Origin: Bacillota bacterium
GTDB taxonomy: Bacteria > Bacillota > Clostridia > Tissierellales > Gottschalkiaceae
Reading direction: 5' to 3'
DNA: 64,000 nt
Assembly: GCA_023420895.1 (NCBI GenBank)
Contig: JAEZUY010000040.1
Location: 46,658 to 110,657 of the forward strand
Within the stretch, counting starts at the first letter, position 1. Each line of letters starts with the position of its first letter. Of this stretch, positions 35,850 through 44,958 are shown one piece after another. A program made the position numbers and the translations under genes. The notes beneath the pieces are model-generated. The model did not search any database. It saw only the letters and a list, made by a program, of their open reading frames with translations, and was not told where the DNA came from.

Positions 35850-37100
35850 TTAATTTTCTTTAAGAGAAGCATTTTCTTCAAGCATTCCCAGTTTTTTAGC
35901 GACAAATTCTGTAGTAGTTCCCTGGAGAACAAGCGTTATCAGAATTGCCATAAATACTACTGAAGATATTATATCGTAGCCTTTGATTTTCTGAGCGAAT
36001 ATTATACTGCACATTGCAGCCGGTATTACTCCAGTTTCTCTTACCCATGACATGAAAATCATCTCTTTAAAATTCCATTTAGCTTTAAAATCTATTCCGG
36101 CAGATATGAATACAGAAACAGGTCTTGCCAAAACTATAAGAACAGCAGTAATCGCAAGCGCTATATACCAGTATTCAGCCAGATAGCCGAAATTCACATG
36201 AGTTCCAAGAAGTATGAATATAGCCATTTTGAAAATAGTCTCCAGTATTTCTCTGAAATAAGTCTGCGCTATATATTCATGATGGGGAACTAAAAGATTC
36301 ATATCTTTGACATTTCCAAGAACCATTCCGGCGATGAAACATGCCATATATCCCGATCCTCCGAGTTTGTCAGCAGTAAGATAAGTCAGAGTTGAAGCGA
36401 CTACCGACATTATAGGAGCATAATCTGAAAATATGCCGAATTTTCTTGAAGAAATACTGAAAGCGATTAAAAATCCTATTATAATTCCAGTTAGAACTCC
36501 TATTGCAATCATTTTAGCAAAATCTCCTGCAACTGCTCCCGCATTAAATGCTCCGGAACTTATAACTGAAAGCACACCGAATACGAGCACAGTTCCCATA
36601 GCATCGTTGAATGCAGATTCGCATATTACAGTCTGTTTCAGTCTGTCCGATATGGTCAGTCTTTCAAGCACCGGAATAAGACTTGCAGGGTCTGTAGATG
36701 CGATAATAGATCCCATAAGAAGCGCAGTTATCCACTCCATTTTGAATATGAAATGGCCTGCGGCCGCTACTATGAAAGTCGATATGAGAACACCGAGTGT
36801 AGCAAGACTGAGAACTGAAACTTTTATTTTTTTAAAAACACTCAGACTTATATCTCTTCCTCCGCAGTATAATATGAATGACGCTCCGAATACGAGTATC
36901 ATCTGATTTACTATCGAACTGTCCGGAATATCTAAAAGATTCAGAACACTCGGTCCTATGAGTATTCCTGCCAGAAGAAAAAGCACGACATCAGGCACTT
37001 TTATTTTTTTGCTGATTTCTCCGGCTATAACTCCGGTAATCAGAATTACAATCAGAGCGTGAAATGAATTATCCATAATTAAATTCATTGAATTTTCCAT
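35850..37100 (-). CDS. Monovalent cation:proton antiporter (CPA family)
   Basis: About 416 residues with 12-13 hydrophobic segments. The Na+/H+ exchanger core is visible: VPDVVLFLLAGILIGPSVL, LCGG-like LYCGGRDISL, MGSIIASTDPASLIPVL (TDP motif), VICESAFNDAMGTVLVF (ESAxND motif of CPA1 exchangers) and late MSWVRETGVIPAAM. The frame extends to 37226, but the ATG at 37100 has AAGGAGTG nine bases before it and a sensible membrane N-terminus, so it is used. Probably exports Na+ or K+ in exchange for H+ at the membrane. Confidence 0.88.
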   Translation of the reverse strand: MENSMNLIMDNSFHALIVILITGVIAGEISKKIKVPDVVLFLLAGILIGPSVLNLLDIPDSSIVNQMILVFGASFILYCGGRDISLSVFKKIKVSVLSLATLGVLISTFIVAAAGHFIFKMEWITALLMGSIIASTDPASLIPVLERLTISDRLKQTVICESAFNDAMGTVLVFGVLSVISSGAFNAGAVAGDFAKMIAIGVLTGIIIGFLIAFSISSRKFGIFSDYAPIMSVVASTLTYLTADKLGGSGYMACFIAGMVLGNVKDMNLLVPHHEYIAQTYFREILETIFKMAIFILLGTHVNFGYLAEYWYIALAITAVLIVLARPVSVFISAGIDFKAKWNFKEMIFMSWVRETGVIPAAMCSIIFAQKIKGYDIISSVVFMAILITLVLQGTTTEFVAKKLGMLEENASLKEN

Positions 37101-37216
37101 GCAATCACTCCTTTTTTCTATTATTATATTACCACAGAAAGTACTCATTAGAAAATCCTCAATCTGTGATATAATTATAATTGTATGGGAAAAATGATTT
37201 AGAAGCAGGTGAAGAG

Positions 37217-38164
37217 ATGGTATCATTCTCTACTAAAACGAAAAATGAACTGTCAAGGCTGGAAATAGAGGATATAGATTCAGCGAGAGCTGAACTTGCC
37301 GCTATAATACAGATAAGCGGATATATGAATTTAACAGGTCTAAAAGAACTGGACCTCGAAATAGGAACAGAGAACGGAGCTACATCGAGAAGAATCTACA
37401 ATCTGTTCAAAATGATTTATGACTACCAGCCCGAAATAGAAGTAAGAAAAAATACGAATCTTAAGAGAACCAACAGATATATAAATATAGTTTCAGATGA
37501 TGAAATGGCAAGACATATTCTGAAAGATATAGGTTTAATAGATGAAGACACTAATCTGATTTTCGGAATAGAAAACAGAGTATCAGATAAATTTAAAAAG
37601 AATATGGAAATGAGAAGAGCATATCTCAGAGGAGTTTTTCTGGGAGGGGGGTCTCTCAGCAATCCTGAAAAGATGTATCATCTTGAGTTCATAACGAACG
37701 ACCATATTTTTGGAGAAGAACTTTTAGAACTTCTGAACTATTTCTCTCTTAATGCAAAGACTATAGTGAGAAAAGACTATCATATAGTCTACATAAAAGA
37801 AGGAGAGAAGATAGTAGATTTTCTCAATATAATAGGCGCTCACAATGCGCTGCTGAAACTTGAGAATATAAGAATTTTAAAAGAGATGAGAAACAATATA
37901 AACAGAATAGTGAACTGCGAAACGGCGAATATAGCCAAAATCGCAAACGCTTCTTTGAGACAGATTCAGAAGATAGAAAAAATACAGAAGCATATGGGGC
38001 TTGAAACACTTCCGGACAATTTGAGAGAAACGGCTGAACTGAGACTTGAAAATCAGAATCTCAGCCTTGCAGAACTTGGAGAGCTGCATAATCCTAAGGT
38101 AGGAAAGTCGGGAGTCAATCACAGGCTCAGAAAACTTGAAAGAATAGCAGACAATATCAAGTAA
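37217..38164 (+). CDS. whiA: WhiA sporulation/division regulator
   Basis: 315-residue DNA-binding protein with an N-terminal degenerate LAGLIDADG endonuclease-like domain (SFSTKTKNELSRLE, RAYLRGVFLGGGSLSNPEKMYHLEF) and a C-terminal helix-turn-helix (LSLAELGELHNPKVGKSGVNHRLRKL). In Firmicutes it supports Z-ring assembly and chromosome segregation. The ATG at 37217 has GCAGGTGAAG before it; a TTG at 37181 would add 12 residues without support. A TGTGATATAAT promoter-like string lies at ~37165. Divergent from the antiporter. Confidence 0.95.
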   Translation: MVSFSTKTKNELSRLEIEDIDSARAELAAIIQISGYMNLTGLKELDLEIGTENGATSRRIYNLFKMIYDYQPEIEVRKNTNLKRTNRYINIVSDDEMARHILKDIGLIDEDTNLIFGIENRVSDKFKKNMEMRRAYLRGVFLGGGSLSNPEKMYHLEFITNDHIFGEELLELLNYFSLNAKTIVRKDYHIVYIKEGEKIVDFLNIIGAHNALLKLENIRILKEMRNNINRIVNCETANIAKIANASLRQIQKIEKIQKHMGLETLPDNLRETAELRLENQNLSLAELGELHNPKVGKSGVNHRLRKLERIADNIK

Positions 38165-38174
38165 ATATATAAAG

Positions 38175-38208
38175 AGAGGAGGACTCCCGATTTGTCCGGG
38201 AGAATGCC
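38175..38208 (+). promoter_or_regulatory. SD-hairpin-start leader of ptsH
   Basis: AGAGGAGG (38175-38182), one base, then a G/C-rich 6-bp hairpin CTCCCG / CGGGAG (38184-38202, loop ATTTGTC), six bases, then ATG 38209. Linear spacing is 26 bases, folded spacing is 7. No other in-frame start with a ribosome site exists. Same layout as the leaders at 11463 and 12454, different stem sequence. Confidence 0.55.
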
Positions 38209-38463
38209 ATGATTAGGAAAACGTTTAATCTGAGAGAAGGAACTGGACTGCATTCAAGAGCCGCGGCTCAGTTCGTAAAAATAACATCAAAATTTAAATC
38301 CGACATATTCCTGGAAAAAAAGAATATGAAACTGAATGCGAAGAGCATAATGGGCATACTTTCTACAGGAATTACAGGCGGAGAAGATATTGAAATAACG
38401 GCTGAAGGCGAAGACGAAGAGAAAGCAATGGAAGCCATAGAAAAATTTCTTAATGAACTTTAA
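38209..38463 (+). CDS. ptsH: HPr phosphocarrier protein
   Basis: 84-residue PTS phosphocarrier and carbon-control protein. His15 (GLHSRAAA) for PEP-dependent phosphorylation and Ser46 (NAKSIMG) for HprK are both at canonical positions, so it is HPr rather than Crh. The usual HARPA core reads HSRAA: Pro18 is alanine. In this cluster position (whiA-ptsH/crh-dnaE) Bacillus carries Crh. Enzyme I and sugar permeases are not in the window, so the regulatory Ser46 role may dominate (inference). Confidence 0.93.
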   Translation: MIRKTFNLREGTGLHSRAAAQFVKITSKFKSDIFLEKKNMKLNAKSIMGILSTGITGGEDIEITAEGEDEEKAMEAIEKFLNEL

Positions 38464-38497
38464 GACTTAAAAGAGGTCTATTAGAAAAGGTGATATA

Positions 38498-41400
38498 ATG
38501 AGCAAATTCGCACATCTGCACGTCCATACCGAATACAGTCTTCTGGACGGTTCTTCTAGAGTTTCAAAACTCCTTGACAGAACTCAGGAGCTCGGAATGG
38601 ATTCAATTGCGATAACGGATCACGGTTCTATGTTCGGAGTCGTGGAATTTTATAAACAGGCGAAAAAAAGAAATATAAAACCTATTATGGGATGCGAAGT
38701 CTATGTTGTAGACTGCGACAGAAGAGAAAAAACGAACAGCAGAGAATCGAGTTTTTACCACTTAGTTCTGCTTGCTGAAAATCAGAAAGGATATAAGAAT
38801 CTGATAAAAATAGTTTCTGAAGGATATGTAACCGGTTTCTATTACAAGCCGAGAGTTGACTATGAAACACTTCAGAAGTATTCAGAGGGAATAATCGCTC
38901 TGAGCGCATGCCTCGGAGGGGAAGTTCAGCAGTATATACTGAACAGAAATTATGAGAAAGCGAAAGAAAAAGCGCTTTTTTATCAGAGCATATTCGGAAA
39001 AGACAATTTCTATCTGGAACTTCAGGACCACAATATGGACGAGCAGAAACTGGTGAACCAGCAGCTCATAAAGATGTCGAAAGAAACAGGAATACCTTTA
39101 GTCTGCACAAACGACGTTCACTATACTAGAAAAGAAGATGCAAAGATGCACGATGTGCTTTTATGCATTCAGACTGGAAAAATTCTTAAAGATGAGAACA
39201 GAATGAAATTCCCTACAGATGAGTTCTATCTGAAATCGGCTGAAGAGATGGAGGAGCTTTTTCCTAAAATTTCTGTAGAGAATACTGTAAAAATTGCAGA
39301 AAGATGCAATGTGGAGCTTGATTTCAATACACTTCACCTCCCTGAATTCGATATACCCGAAGGATGGAGCGGAAAAGAGGAGTATTTCAGACATCTCTGT
39401 GAAGAAGGACTTAAAAAGAGATATGAAAATATAACTGACGAGATAAGGGAAAGATTTGAGTTTGAAATCAAGACTATAGAAGATATGGGATATGTGGATT
39501 ACTTCCTGATAGTCTGGGATTTTATAAGATTCGCAAAAGAAAACGGAATAATGGTAGGTCCGGGAAGAGGATCTGCAGCAGGAAGTGTAGTTTCATACGC
39601 CCTTGAAATAATAGATATAGATCCTTTGAAATACAATCTCCTTTTTGAGAGATTTCTGAATCCGGAGAGAATATCGATGCCCGATGTCGACATAGATTTC
39701 TGCTATGAGAGAAGAGAAGAAGTAATAGACTATGTCATAAGAAAATACGGAGCTGACAGAGTTGCGCAGATAGTAACATTCGGTACTATGGGTGCAAGAG
39801 GCTCTATAAGAGATGTCGGAAGAGTTCTCGACATTTCATACAATAAGGTGGACTCTATAGCTAAACAGATACCTATGGAGCTCTATATGACTATAGACAA
39901 GGCGCTCGATATGAATCCGGAGCTTAAAAGAGCGTACGATTCAGATGAGGAGACGAAAGAGGTAATAGACTATGCGAAAGCGGTAGAAGGTCTTCCGAGA
40001 CACACCTCGACTCACGCGGCAGGAGTAGTTATATCGAAGCTTCCTGTTACAGAGTTTGTTCCTCTTTCTAGAAATAAGGACAGTATAACAACTCAGTTTA
40101 CTATGACTGAACTTGAAGAACTCGGACTTCTTAAAATGGATTTCTTAGGACTCAGAACGCTTACAGTCATAAGAGATGCATTGTTTTTAATAGAAAAAAA
40201 CCATGGAATAAAGATAAATCTTGAAGATTTGAAGCTGGACGACCCTAAAGTCTACGATATGTTCAGCAGGGGAGACACTCTCGGAGTATTCCAGTTCGAG
40301 TCTGCAGGAATGAGACAGGTCTTAAAAGAGCTCAAACCTACTGAATTTGAAAATATAGTTGCAGCTAATGCGCTTTACAGACCGGGACCTATGAATCAGA
40401 TTCCAAGATATATAGAATACAAGATGAATCCTGAAAAAATTCAGTACACTCATGACGCATTAGAACCTATACTGAACACGACTTATTCATGCATGGTCTA
40501 TCAGGAGCAGATAATGCAGATAGTAAGGGATATAGGCGGATATTCCATGGGAAGATCCGACCTTGTAAGAAGAGCGATGAGCAAGAAGAAGATGGACGTA
40601 ATGGAGGAAGAAAGACAGAACTTCATTTACGGAAAACAGGATGAAAATGGAAACTACGAGATAGAAGGAGCAATAAGAAGAGGTGTCGATGAGGCGTCTG
40701 CAAATAAAATCTATGATGAAATGATAGATTTTGCGAAATACGCTTTCAATAAATCTCACTCTGCGGCTTATGCGCTGATAGCTTACAGAACTGCGTGGCT
40801 TAAATGCTACTATCCTGTAGAATTTCTTGCAGCTCAGATATCGAGTGTAATGGACAGCAGCAGTTCAGTTGCTGTATTTATACACGAAGCGAGAAGGCTC
40901 AATATTGAAGTGCTTCCGCCCGATATAAATGAATCGTATCATAAATTCACAGTTGCAGACGGAAAGATACGTTTCGGAATGTCCGCTATAAAGAATGTGG
41001 GACATAACTCGATAGAGGGAATAATAAAAGAAAGAAAAGAGAACGGAGATTTTGAAAGTTTCACAGATTTCTGCGAGAGAATGGATCCGGGCCTTTTGAA
41101 CAGAAGAATGCTTGAAAATCTGATTAAGGCAGGAGCATTCGATTCTATGGGATATAAGAGAGCTCAGCTCATAGCTGCATATGAAAACATACTTTCGGGA
41201 ATAAGCAGTGAAAAGAGAAACAATGTGGAAGGACAGCTTTCACTTTATGATACGGCTGAAATCAAGTCGAATGAGGAAATCAGCAGAGAAGCAATGCCCG
41301 ATGTAGAAGAGTTTTATGAGAGGACTCTGATGTCTTTTGAAAAGGAAGTAACGGGAACTTATATAACGAGCCACCCGCTCAATGATTATGAGGAGCTTAT

Positions 41401-41989
41401 AAAGGAATATTCCAATGTCACAACAGCAGATATAAATGCAGATGAATCTGAAACTTCAGACAGCGAATATGAAGGAAAAAAAGTTTTAGACGGTCAGAAT
41501 GTAAGTCTTGTCTGCATAATATCGAGAGTGAAGAGACAGTATACGAAAAACAATCAGCTCATGTGCTTTATGGATATAGAAGATTTATTCGGAGAAGTTA
41601 ATACTGTAGTATTCCCGAATCTCTTTGAAGAGGCGAGAGCTTTTATAGAAGAGGACAATATAATTCTTCTTGAGGGAAGAATGAGCATAAGCGCTGAGGG
41701 AAGAAAGTCGATTATAGCAAATAAAATTACACCGGCAGACAGACTTAAAAAAGACGACAGAAAGCTGTATCTCAGAATAGACAGATACAATAGAGAGCTT
41801 ATAGGAAATATAACGGGAATTCTGTCAAAATACAGCGGAAATACGCCCGTTTATATTTATATGGAAGAAAATAAGAAAACTGTTATGGGTAACAGGAAAA
41901 ATTGGGTAAATAGTAATAATAAGGAGCTTATCTGCGATTTAGAAAATTTCTTGGGAAAAGACAATGTCAGAATAGTGGAAAAAGCTTAA
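38498..41989 (+). CDS. dnaE: DNA polymerase III alpha subunit DnaE
   Basis: 1163-residue replicative/primer-extension polymerase. N-terminal PHP domain (HLHVHTEYSLLDGS, ITDHGSMFG), palm domain with catalytic aspartates in GPGRGSAAGSVVSY and PDVDIDFCYERR, thumb/fingers (STHAAGVVIS, LYRPGPM), HhH region (KAGAFDSMGYKRAQL) and C-terminal OB fold (SLVCIISRVKRQYTKNNQLMCFMDIED). No proofreading exonuclease insert, so DnaE not PolC. AAGGTGATATA ribosome site. An imperfect hairpin (GAAGAT/ATCTTC) lies between it and pfkA. Confidence 0.97.
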   Translation: MSKFAHLHVHTEYSLLDGSSRVSKLLDRTQELGMDSIAITDHGSMFGVVEFYKQAKKRNIKPIMGCEVYVVDCDRREKTNSRESSFYHLVLLAENQKGYKNLIKIVSEGYVTGFYYKPRVDYETLQKYSEGIIALSACLGGEVQQYILNRNYEKAKEKALFYQSIFGKDNFYLELQDHNMDEQKLVNQQLIKMSKETGIPLVCTNDVHYTRKEDAKMHDVLLCIQTGKILKDENRMKFPTDEFYLKSAEEMEELFPKISVENTVKIAERCNVELDFNTLHLPEFDIPEGWSGKEEYFRHLCEEGLKKRYENITDEIRERFEFEIKTIEDMGYVDYFLIVWDFIRFAKENGIMVGPGRGSAAGSVVSYALEIIDIDPLKYNLLFERFLNPERISMPDVDIDFCYERREEVIDYVIRKYGADRVAQIVTFGTMGARGSIRDVGRVLDISYNKVDSIAKQIPMELYMTIDKALDMNPELKRAYDSDEETKEVIDYAKAVEGLPRHTSTHAAGVVISKLPVTEFVPLSRNKDSITTQFTMTELEELGLLKMDFLGLRTLTVIRDALFLIEKNHGIKINLEDLKLDDPKVYDMFSRGDTLGVFQFESAGMRQVLKELKPTEFENIVAANALYRPGPMNQIPRYIEYKMNPEKIQYTHDALEPILNTTYSCMVYQEQIMQIVRDIGGYSMGRSDLVRRAMSKKKMDVMEEERQNFIYGKQDENGNYEIEGAIRRGVDEASANKIYDEMIDFAKYAFNKSHSAAYALIAYRTAWLKCYYPVEFLAAQISSVMDSSSSVAVFIHEARRLNIEVLPPDINESYHKFTVADGKIRFGMSAIKNVGHNSIEGIIKERKENGDFESFTDFCERMDPGLLNRRMLENLIKAGAFDSMGYKRAQLIAAYENILSGISSEKRNNVEGQLSLYDTAEIKSNEEISREAMPDVEEFYERTLMSFEKEVTGTYITSHPLNDYEELIKEYSNVTTADINADESETSDSEYEGKKVLDGQNVSLVCIISRVKRQYTKNNQLMCFMDIEDLFGEVNTVVFPNLFEEARAFIEEDNIILLEGRMSISAEGRKSIIANKITPADRLKKDDRKLYLRIDRYNRELIGNITGILSKYSGNTPVYIYMEENKKTVMGNRKNWVNSNNKELICDLENFLGKDNVRIVEKA

Positions 41990-42044
41990 TCGGACTGAAG
42001 ATTTTATCTTCGGTTCCGGTTTACCGTTTAACGGAGGTGATATT

Positions 42045-43010
42045 TTGAAGAGAATAGGAGTGCTTACCAGCGGAGGAGATGCTCCGGGAATGAATGCGGC
42101 TGTAAGAGCGGTTTTAAGAACTGCTATTTACAACGGACTCGAAGTTTTTGGAATAAGAAGAGGATATCAGGGACTTATAGAAGCTGATATATTTGAGATG
42201 AATCTCGGTTCAGTTGCAGATATAATTCAGCGGGGAGGAACAATTCTGAAGTCTTCAAGAAGCAAAGAATTTATGACTGAAGAGGGACTTCAGAAAGCTC
42301 TGAACGTTCTGAGAATATTCGAGATAGAAGGACTCGTAGTAATAGGCGGGGACGGAACTTTCAACGGAGCAAAGACGCTTAATGATAAAGGATTTCCAGT
42401 TATGGCTCTTCCCGGCACCATAGATAACGATATGGGCTATACTGATGCCACTATAGGATTTGATACAGTCGTAAACACTGTTACAGAATCTATAGGAAGA
42501 CTGAGAGACACTACAGAATCCCATGGAAGAGCGACAATAGTTGAAGTAATGGGAAGAGACTGCGGAGATATTGCTTTATATTCAGGAATTGCAGGAGGAG
42601 CAGATTCTATAGTAGTTCCAGAAAAAGAAATAGATGTGGACAGAATCTGCAAAAAACTTCTGGAAGGAAAAAGCAGAGGAAAAAAACACGCAATAATAGT
42701 TTTTGCTGAAGGAGAAGGGAAAATCACTCCTTTTGAACTCGCTGAAACTATAGAGGAAAACACAGGAATAGAATCCAGAGTTACTATACTCGGATACGTT
42801 CAGAGGGGCGGAAGCCCTAGTGCATACGACAGAATAATAGCCAGCAAGATGGGATCGAAAGCTGTAGAGCTTCTCATAGAAGGAGAAGCAGGACTCGCTT
42901 TAGGAATAAGAGGCGGGGACGCTATAAGTGTTCCGATAGACGAAGCGATTGATGCAGACAAGAAGTTCAGAGAAAGAGATCTTGAAATAGCTGACGAGCT
43001 GTCAATTTAA
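42045..43010 (+). CDS. pfkA: 6-phosphofructokinase (ATP)
   Basis: Committed step of glycolysis: fructose-6-phosphate to fructose-1,6-bisphosphate. 321 residues, the bacterial allosteric tetramer type. GVLTSGGDAPGMNAAVRA (ATP loop), IGGDGTFNGA, PGTIDNDMGYTDATIGFDT (catalytic aspartate in TIDND), EVMGRDCGDIA, GYVQRGGSPSAYDR. TTG start with an excellent CGGAGGTGA seven bases upstream. Followed by pyk 28 bases later, a classical pfkA-pyk operon. Confidence 0.97.
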   Translation: MKRIGVLTSGGDAPGMNAAVRAVLRTAIYNGLEVFGIRRGYQGLIEADIFEMNLGSVADIIQRGGTILKSSRSKEFMTEEGLQKALNVLRIFEIEGLVVIGGDGTFNGAKTLNDKGFPVMALPGTIDNDMGYTDATIGFDTVVNTVTESIGRLRDTTESHGRATIVEVMGRDCGDIALYSGIAGGADSIVVPEKEIDVDRICKKLLEGKSRGKKHAIIVFAEGEGKITPFELAETIEENTGIESRVTILGYVQRGGSPSAYDRIIASKMGSKAVELLIEGEAGLALGIRGGDAISVPIDEAIDADKKFRERDLEIADELSI

Positions 43011-43038
43011 AAAGAATACAGAGAGGGAGAGGATAGTC

Positions 43039-44784
43039 ATGTTGATAAGAAAAACGAAAATAGTCTGTACAGTAGGACCGGCAACTAATGATGAAGATAC
43101 TCTTACAGAGCTGATAGAGGCAGGTCTTAACGTAGCAAGACTCAACTTTTCACACGGGACTCATGAGGGACATAAGGAAAGTATAGATATAATAAAGGCG
43201 GCGAGAGAAAGAGCTCAAAAGCCGATACCTATAATGCTAGATACAAAAGGGCCTGAAATAAGAACAGGAGACTTTAAAGACGGAAAAGTCCAGCTTAAAA
43301 CTGGGGACACAGTAACCGTTACAACTAGAAAGGTAGAAGGAGATGAAACTCTTATACCTATAACTTATGAAGGAATAGCAGACGATGTTAAAGTCGGAGA
43401 CAGAATACTTATAGACGACGGTCTTATAGAACTTAAGATAAATAGTATAGAGGATACTGAAATTGAGTGTGAAGTTAGAAACGGAGGAGAAGTTTCTAAT
43501 CACAAAGGGATAAATATACCTATGGTTAAAACGAGTCTTCCTGCATTAACTCAGAAAGACATAGATGATATAAAATTCGGAATAGAAAACGGGGTTGATT
43601 TCATCGCGGCATCTTTCGTGAGAAAGGCTCAGGACGTTCTTGATATAAGAAAAATTCTTGAAGAAAACGGCGGAGAAGACATAGACATAATTTCGAAGAT
43701 TGAAAACCATGAAGGTGTTGAAAATATTAAAGAAATCATAGAAGTATCGGACGGAGTTATGATTGCAAGGGGAGACCTTGGAGTTGAAATTCCGCCTGAA
43801 GAGGTTCCTCTAATACAGAAGGACCTTATAAAACAGTGTAACGACAAAGGAAAACCAGTAATAACTGCGACTCAGATGCTTGATTCGATGATAAGAAATC
43901 CAAGACCTACGAGAGCAGAAGTTACAGACGTTGCTAACTCAATACTAGACGGAACTGATGCGGTAATGCTTTCAGGAGAAACTGCAATAGGAAGCTATCC
44001 GATGAACGCAGTAAAGACTATGTCGAGAATTGCTGTAAAGATGGAAGAGTCTATCAACTATAAGAGAATGGTTAGAAATAAATCGCTTGTGCTTGGAAGC
44101 ACTCCGACAGAATCAGTTTGTTTCTCGGCATCGGCTGGAGCGCTTAACTTAGGAGCTGCGGCGATTCTTACACCGTCATCATCAGGATATACTTCTAAGG
44201 CGGTATCGAAAGTAAGACCTAAAGCGCCTATAATCGCGACTGTTCAGGATGAAAGAGTCTGCAGAAAACTTAACTTAATCTGGGGTGTTGTACCGCTTAT
44301 ATCGCCTCCATCGACTAGTACTGACGAACTTTTCGAAAACACTATAAATACAGCTAAAGACAAAGGACTTCTTAAAGACGGAGACCTAGTATTTATAACA
44401 GCGGGAATACCTGTCGGAGTTTCGGGAACTACGAATATGATTAAAATCCACACAGTTGGACAGATAACTATAAAAGGTATAGGAGTAGGAACTGAAAGAG
44501 CTACAGGAAAAGTTTGTGTAGTTTCTAATATGGACGATTTAATAAACGAATTCGAAGAAGGAGATATAGTAGTTACAGTTTCTGTTGAAAAAGCTATGAT
44601 AAAATATCTGAAGAAAGCGGCAGGAATAATAACTCAGGAAAGCGGAATGACTTCTAATGCGGCAATCGTCGGACTGAGTCTCGGTATACCGGTAATAGTT
44701 GGAATTAATGATGTCAAGAACAGAATATTCCACGGAGAAACAGTTACGATAGACCCTCAGGGAGGAGTTATCTACAAGGAATAA
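43039..44784 (+). CDS. pyk: Pyruvate kinase with C-terminal PEP-utiliser domain
   Basis: Converts PEP and ADP to pyruvate and ATP. 581 residues: the catalytic core (NFSHGTHEGH, MLDTKGPEIRTG, ISKIENHEG, MIARGDLGVE, ITATQMLDSMI, AVMLSGETA) is followed by the extra ~100-residue domain typical of Bacillus/Clostridium enzymes (IGVGTERATGKVCVV...ITQESGMTSNAAIVG), which resembles the phosphohistidine domain of PEP synthase but carries no histidine at the TSNAA site. GAGGGAGAGG ribosome site. Ends in a strong terminator. Confidence 0.97.
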   Translation: MLIRKTKIVCTVGPATNDEDTLTELIEAGLNVARLNFSHGTHEGHKESIDIIKAARERAQKPIPIMLDTKGPEIRTGDFKDGKVQLKTGDTVTVTTRKVEGDETLIPITYEGIADDVKVGDRILIDDGLIELKINSIEDTEIECEVRNGGEVSNHKGINIPMVKTSLPALTQKDIDDIKFGIENGVDFIAASFVRKAQDVLDIRKILEENGGEDIDIISKIENHEGVENIKEIIEVSDGVMIARGDLGVEIPPEEVPLIQKDLIKQCNDKGKPVITATQMLDSMIRNPRPTRAEVTDVANSILDGTDAVMLSGETAIGSYPMNAVKTMSRIAVKMEESINYKRMVRNKSLVLGSTPTESVCFSASAGALNLGAAAILTPSSSGYTSKAVSKVRPKAPIIATVQDERVCRKLNLIWGVVPLISPPSTSTDELFENTINTAKDKGLLKDGDLVFITAGIPVGVSGTTNMIKIHTVGQITIKGIGVGTERATGKVCVVSNMDDLINEFEEGDIVVTVSVEKAMIKYLKKAAGIITQESGMTSNAAIVGLSLGIPVIVGINDVKNRIFHGETVTIDPQGGVIYKE

Positions 44785-44828
44785 TTTATTATCGTTTTAA
44801 AATAAAACAGTATAATATGAAGATAAAA

Positions 44829-44865
44829 GAAACAGCCTGAAATTTTTTTCTCAGGCTGTTTTTTC
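44829..44865 (+). terminator. Terminator after pyk
   Basis: AAACAGCCTGA / TCAGGCTGTTT with a T-rich ten-base loop, then TTTTT. Confidence 0.92.
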
Positions 44866-44888
44866 TATTATTTTCCATAAGAATTGAC

Positions 44889-44917
44889 TTGAACGTGATA
44901 AAGCAATAAGATATATA
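44889..44917 (+). promoter_or_regulatory. Promoter of the phosphodiester glycosidase gene
   Basis: TTGAAC, 17 bases, TATATA, 41 bases before the start codon. Confidence 0.65.
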
Positions 44918-44958
44918 GAGGATACAAAATATAAGAAATACAGGAGGAAATTTGTTTT

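Noticed and set aside
36433..36906. 157-codon plus-strand frame antisense to the antiporter
   Set aside because: Composition (Ile/Ala/Pro/Thr-rich) is that of the complement of a membrane gene; the sense frame has clear exchanger motifs.
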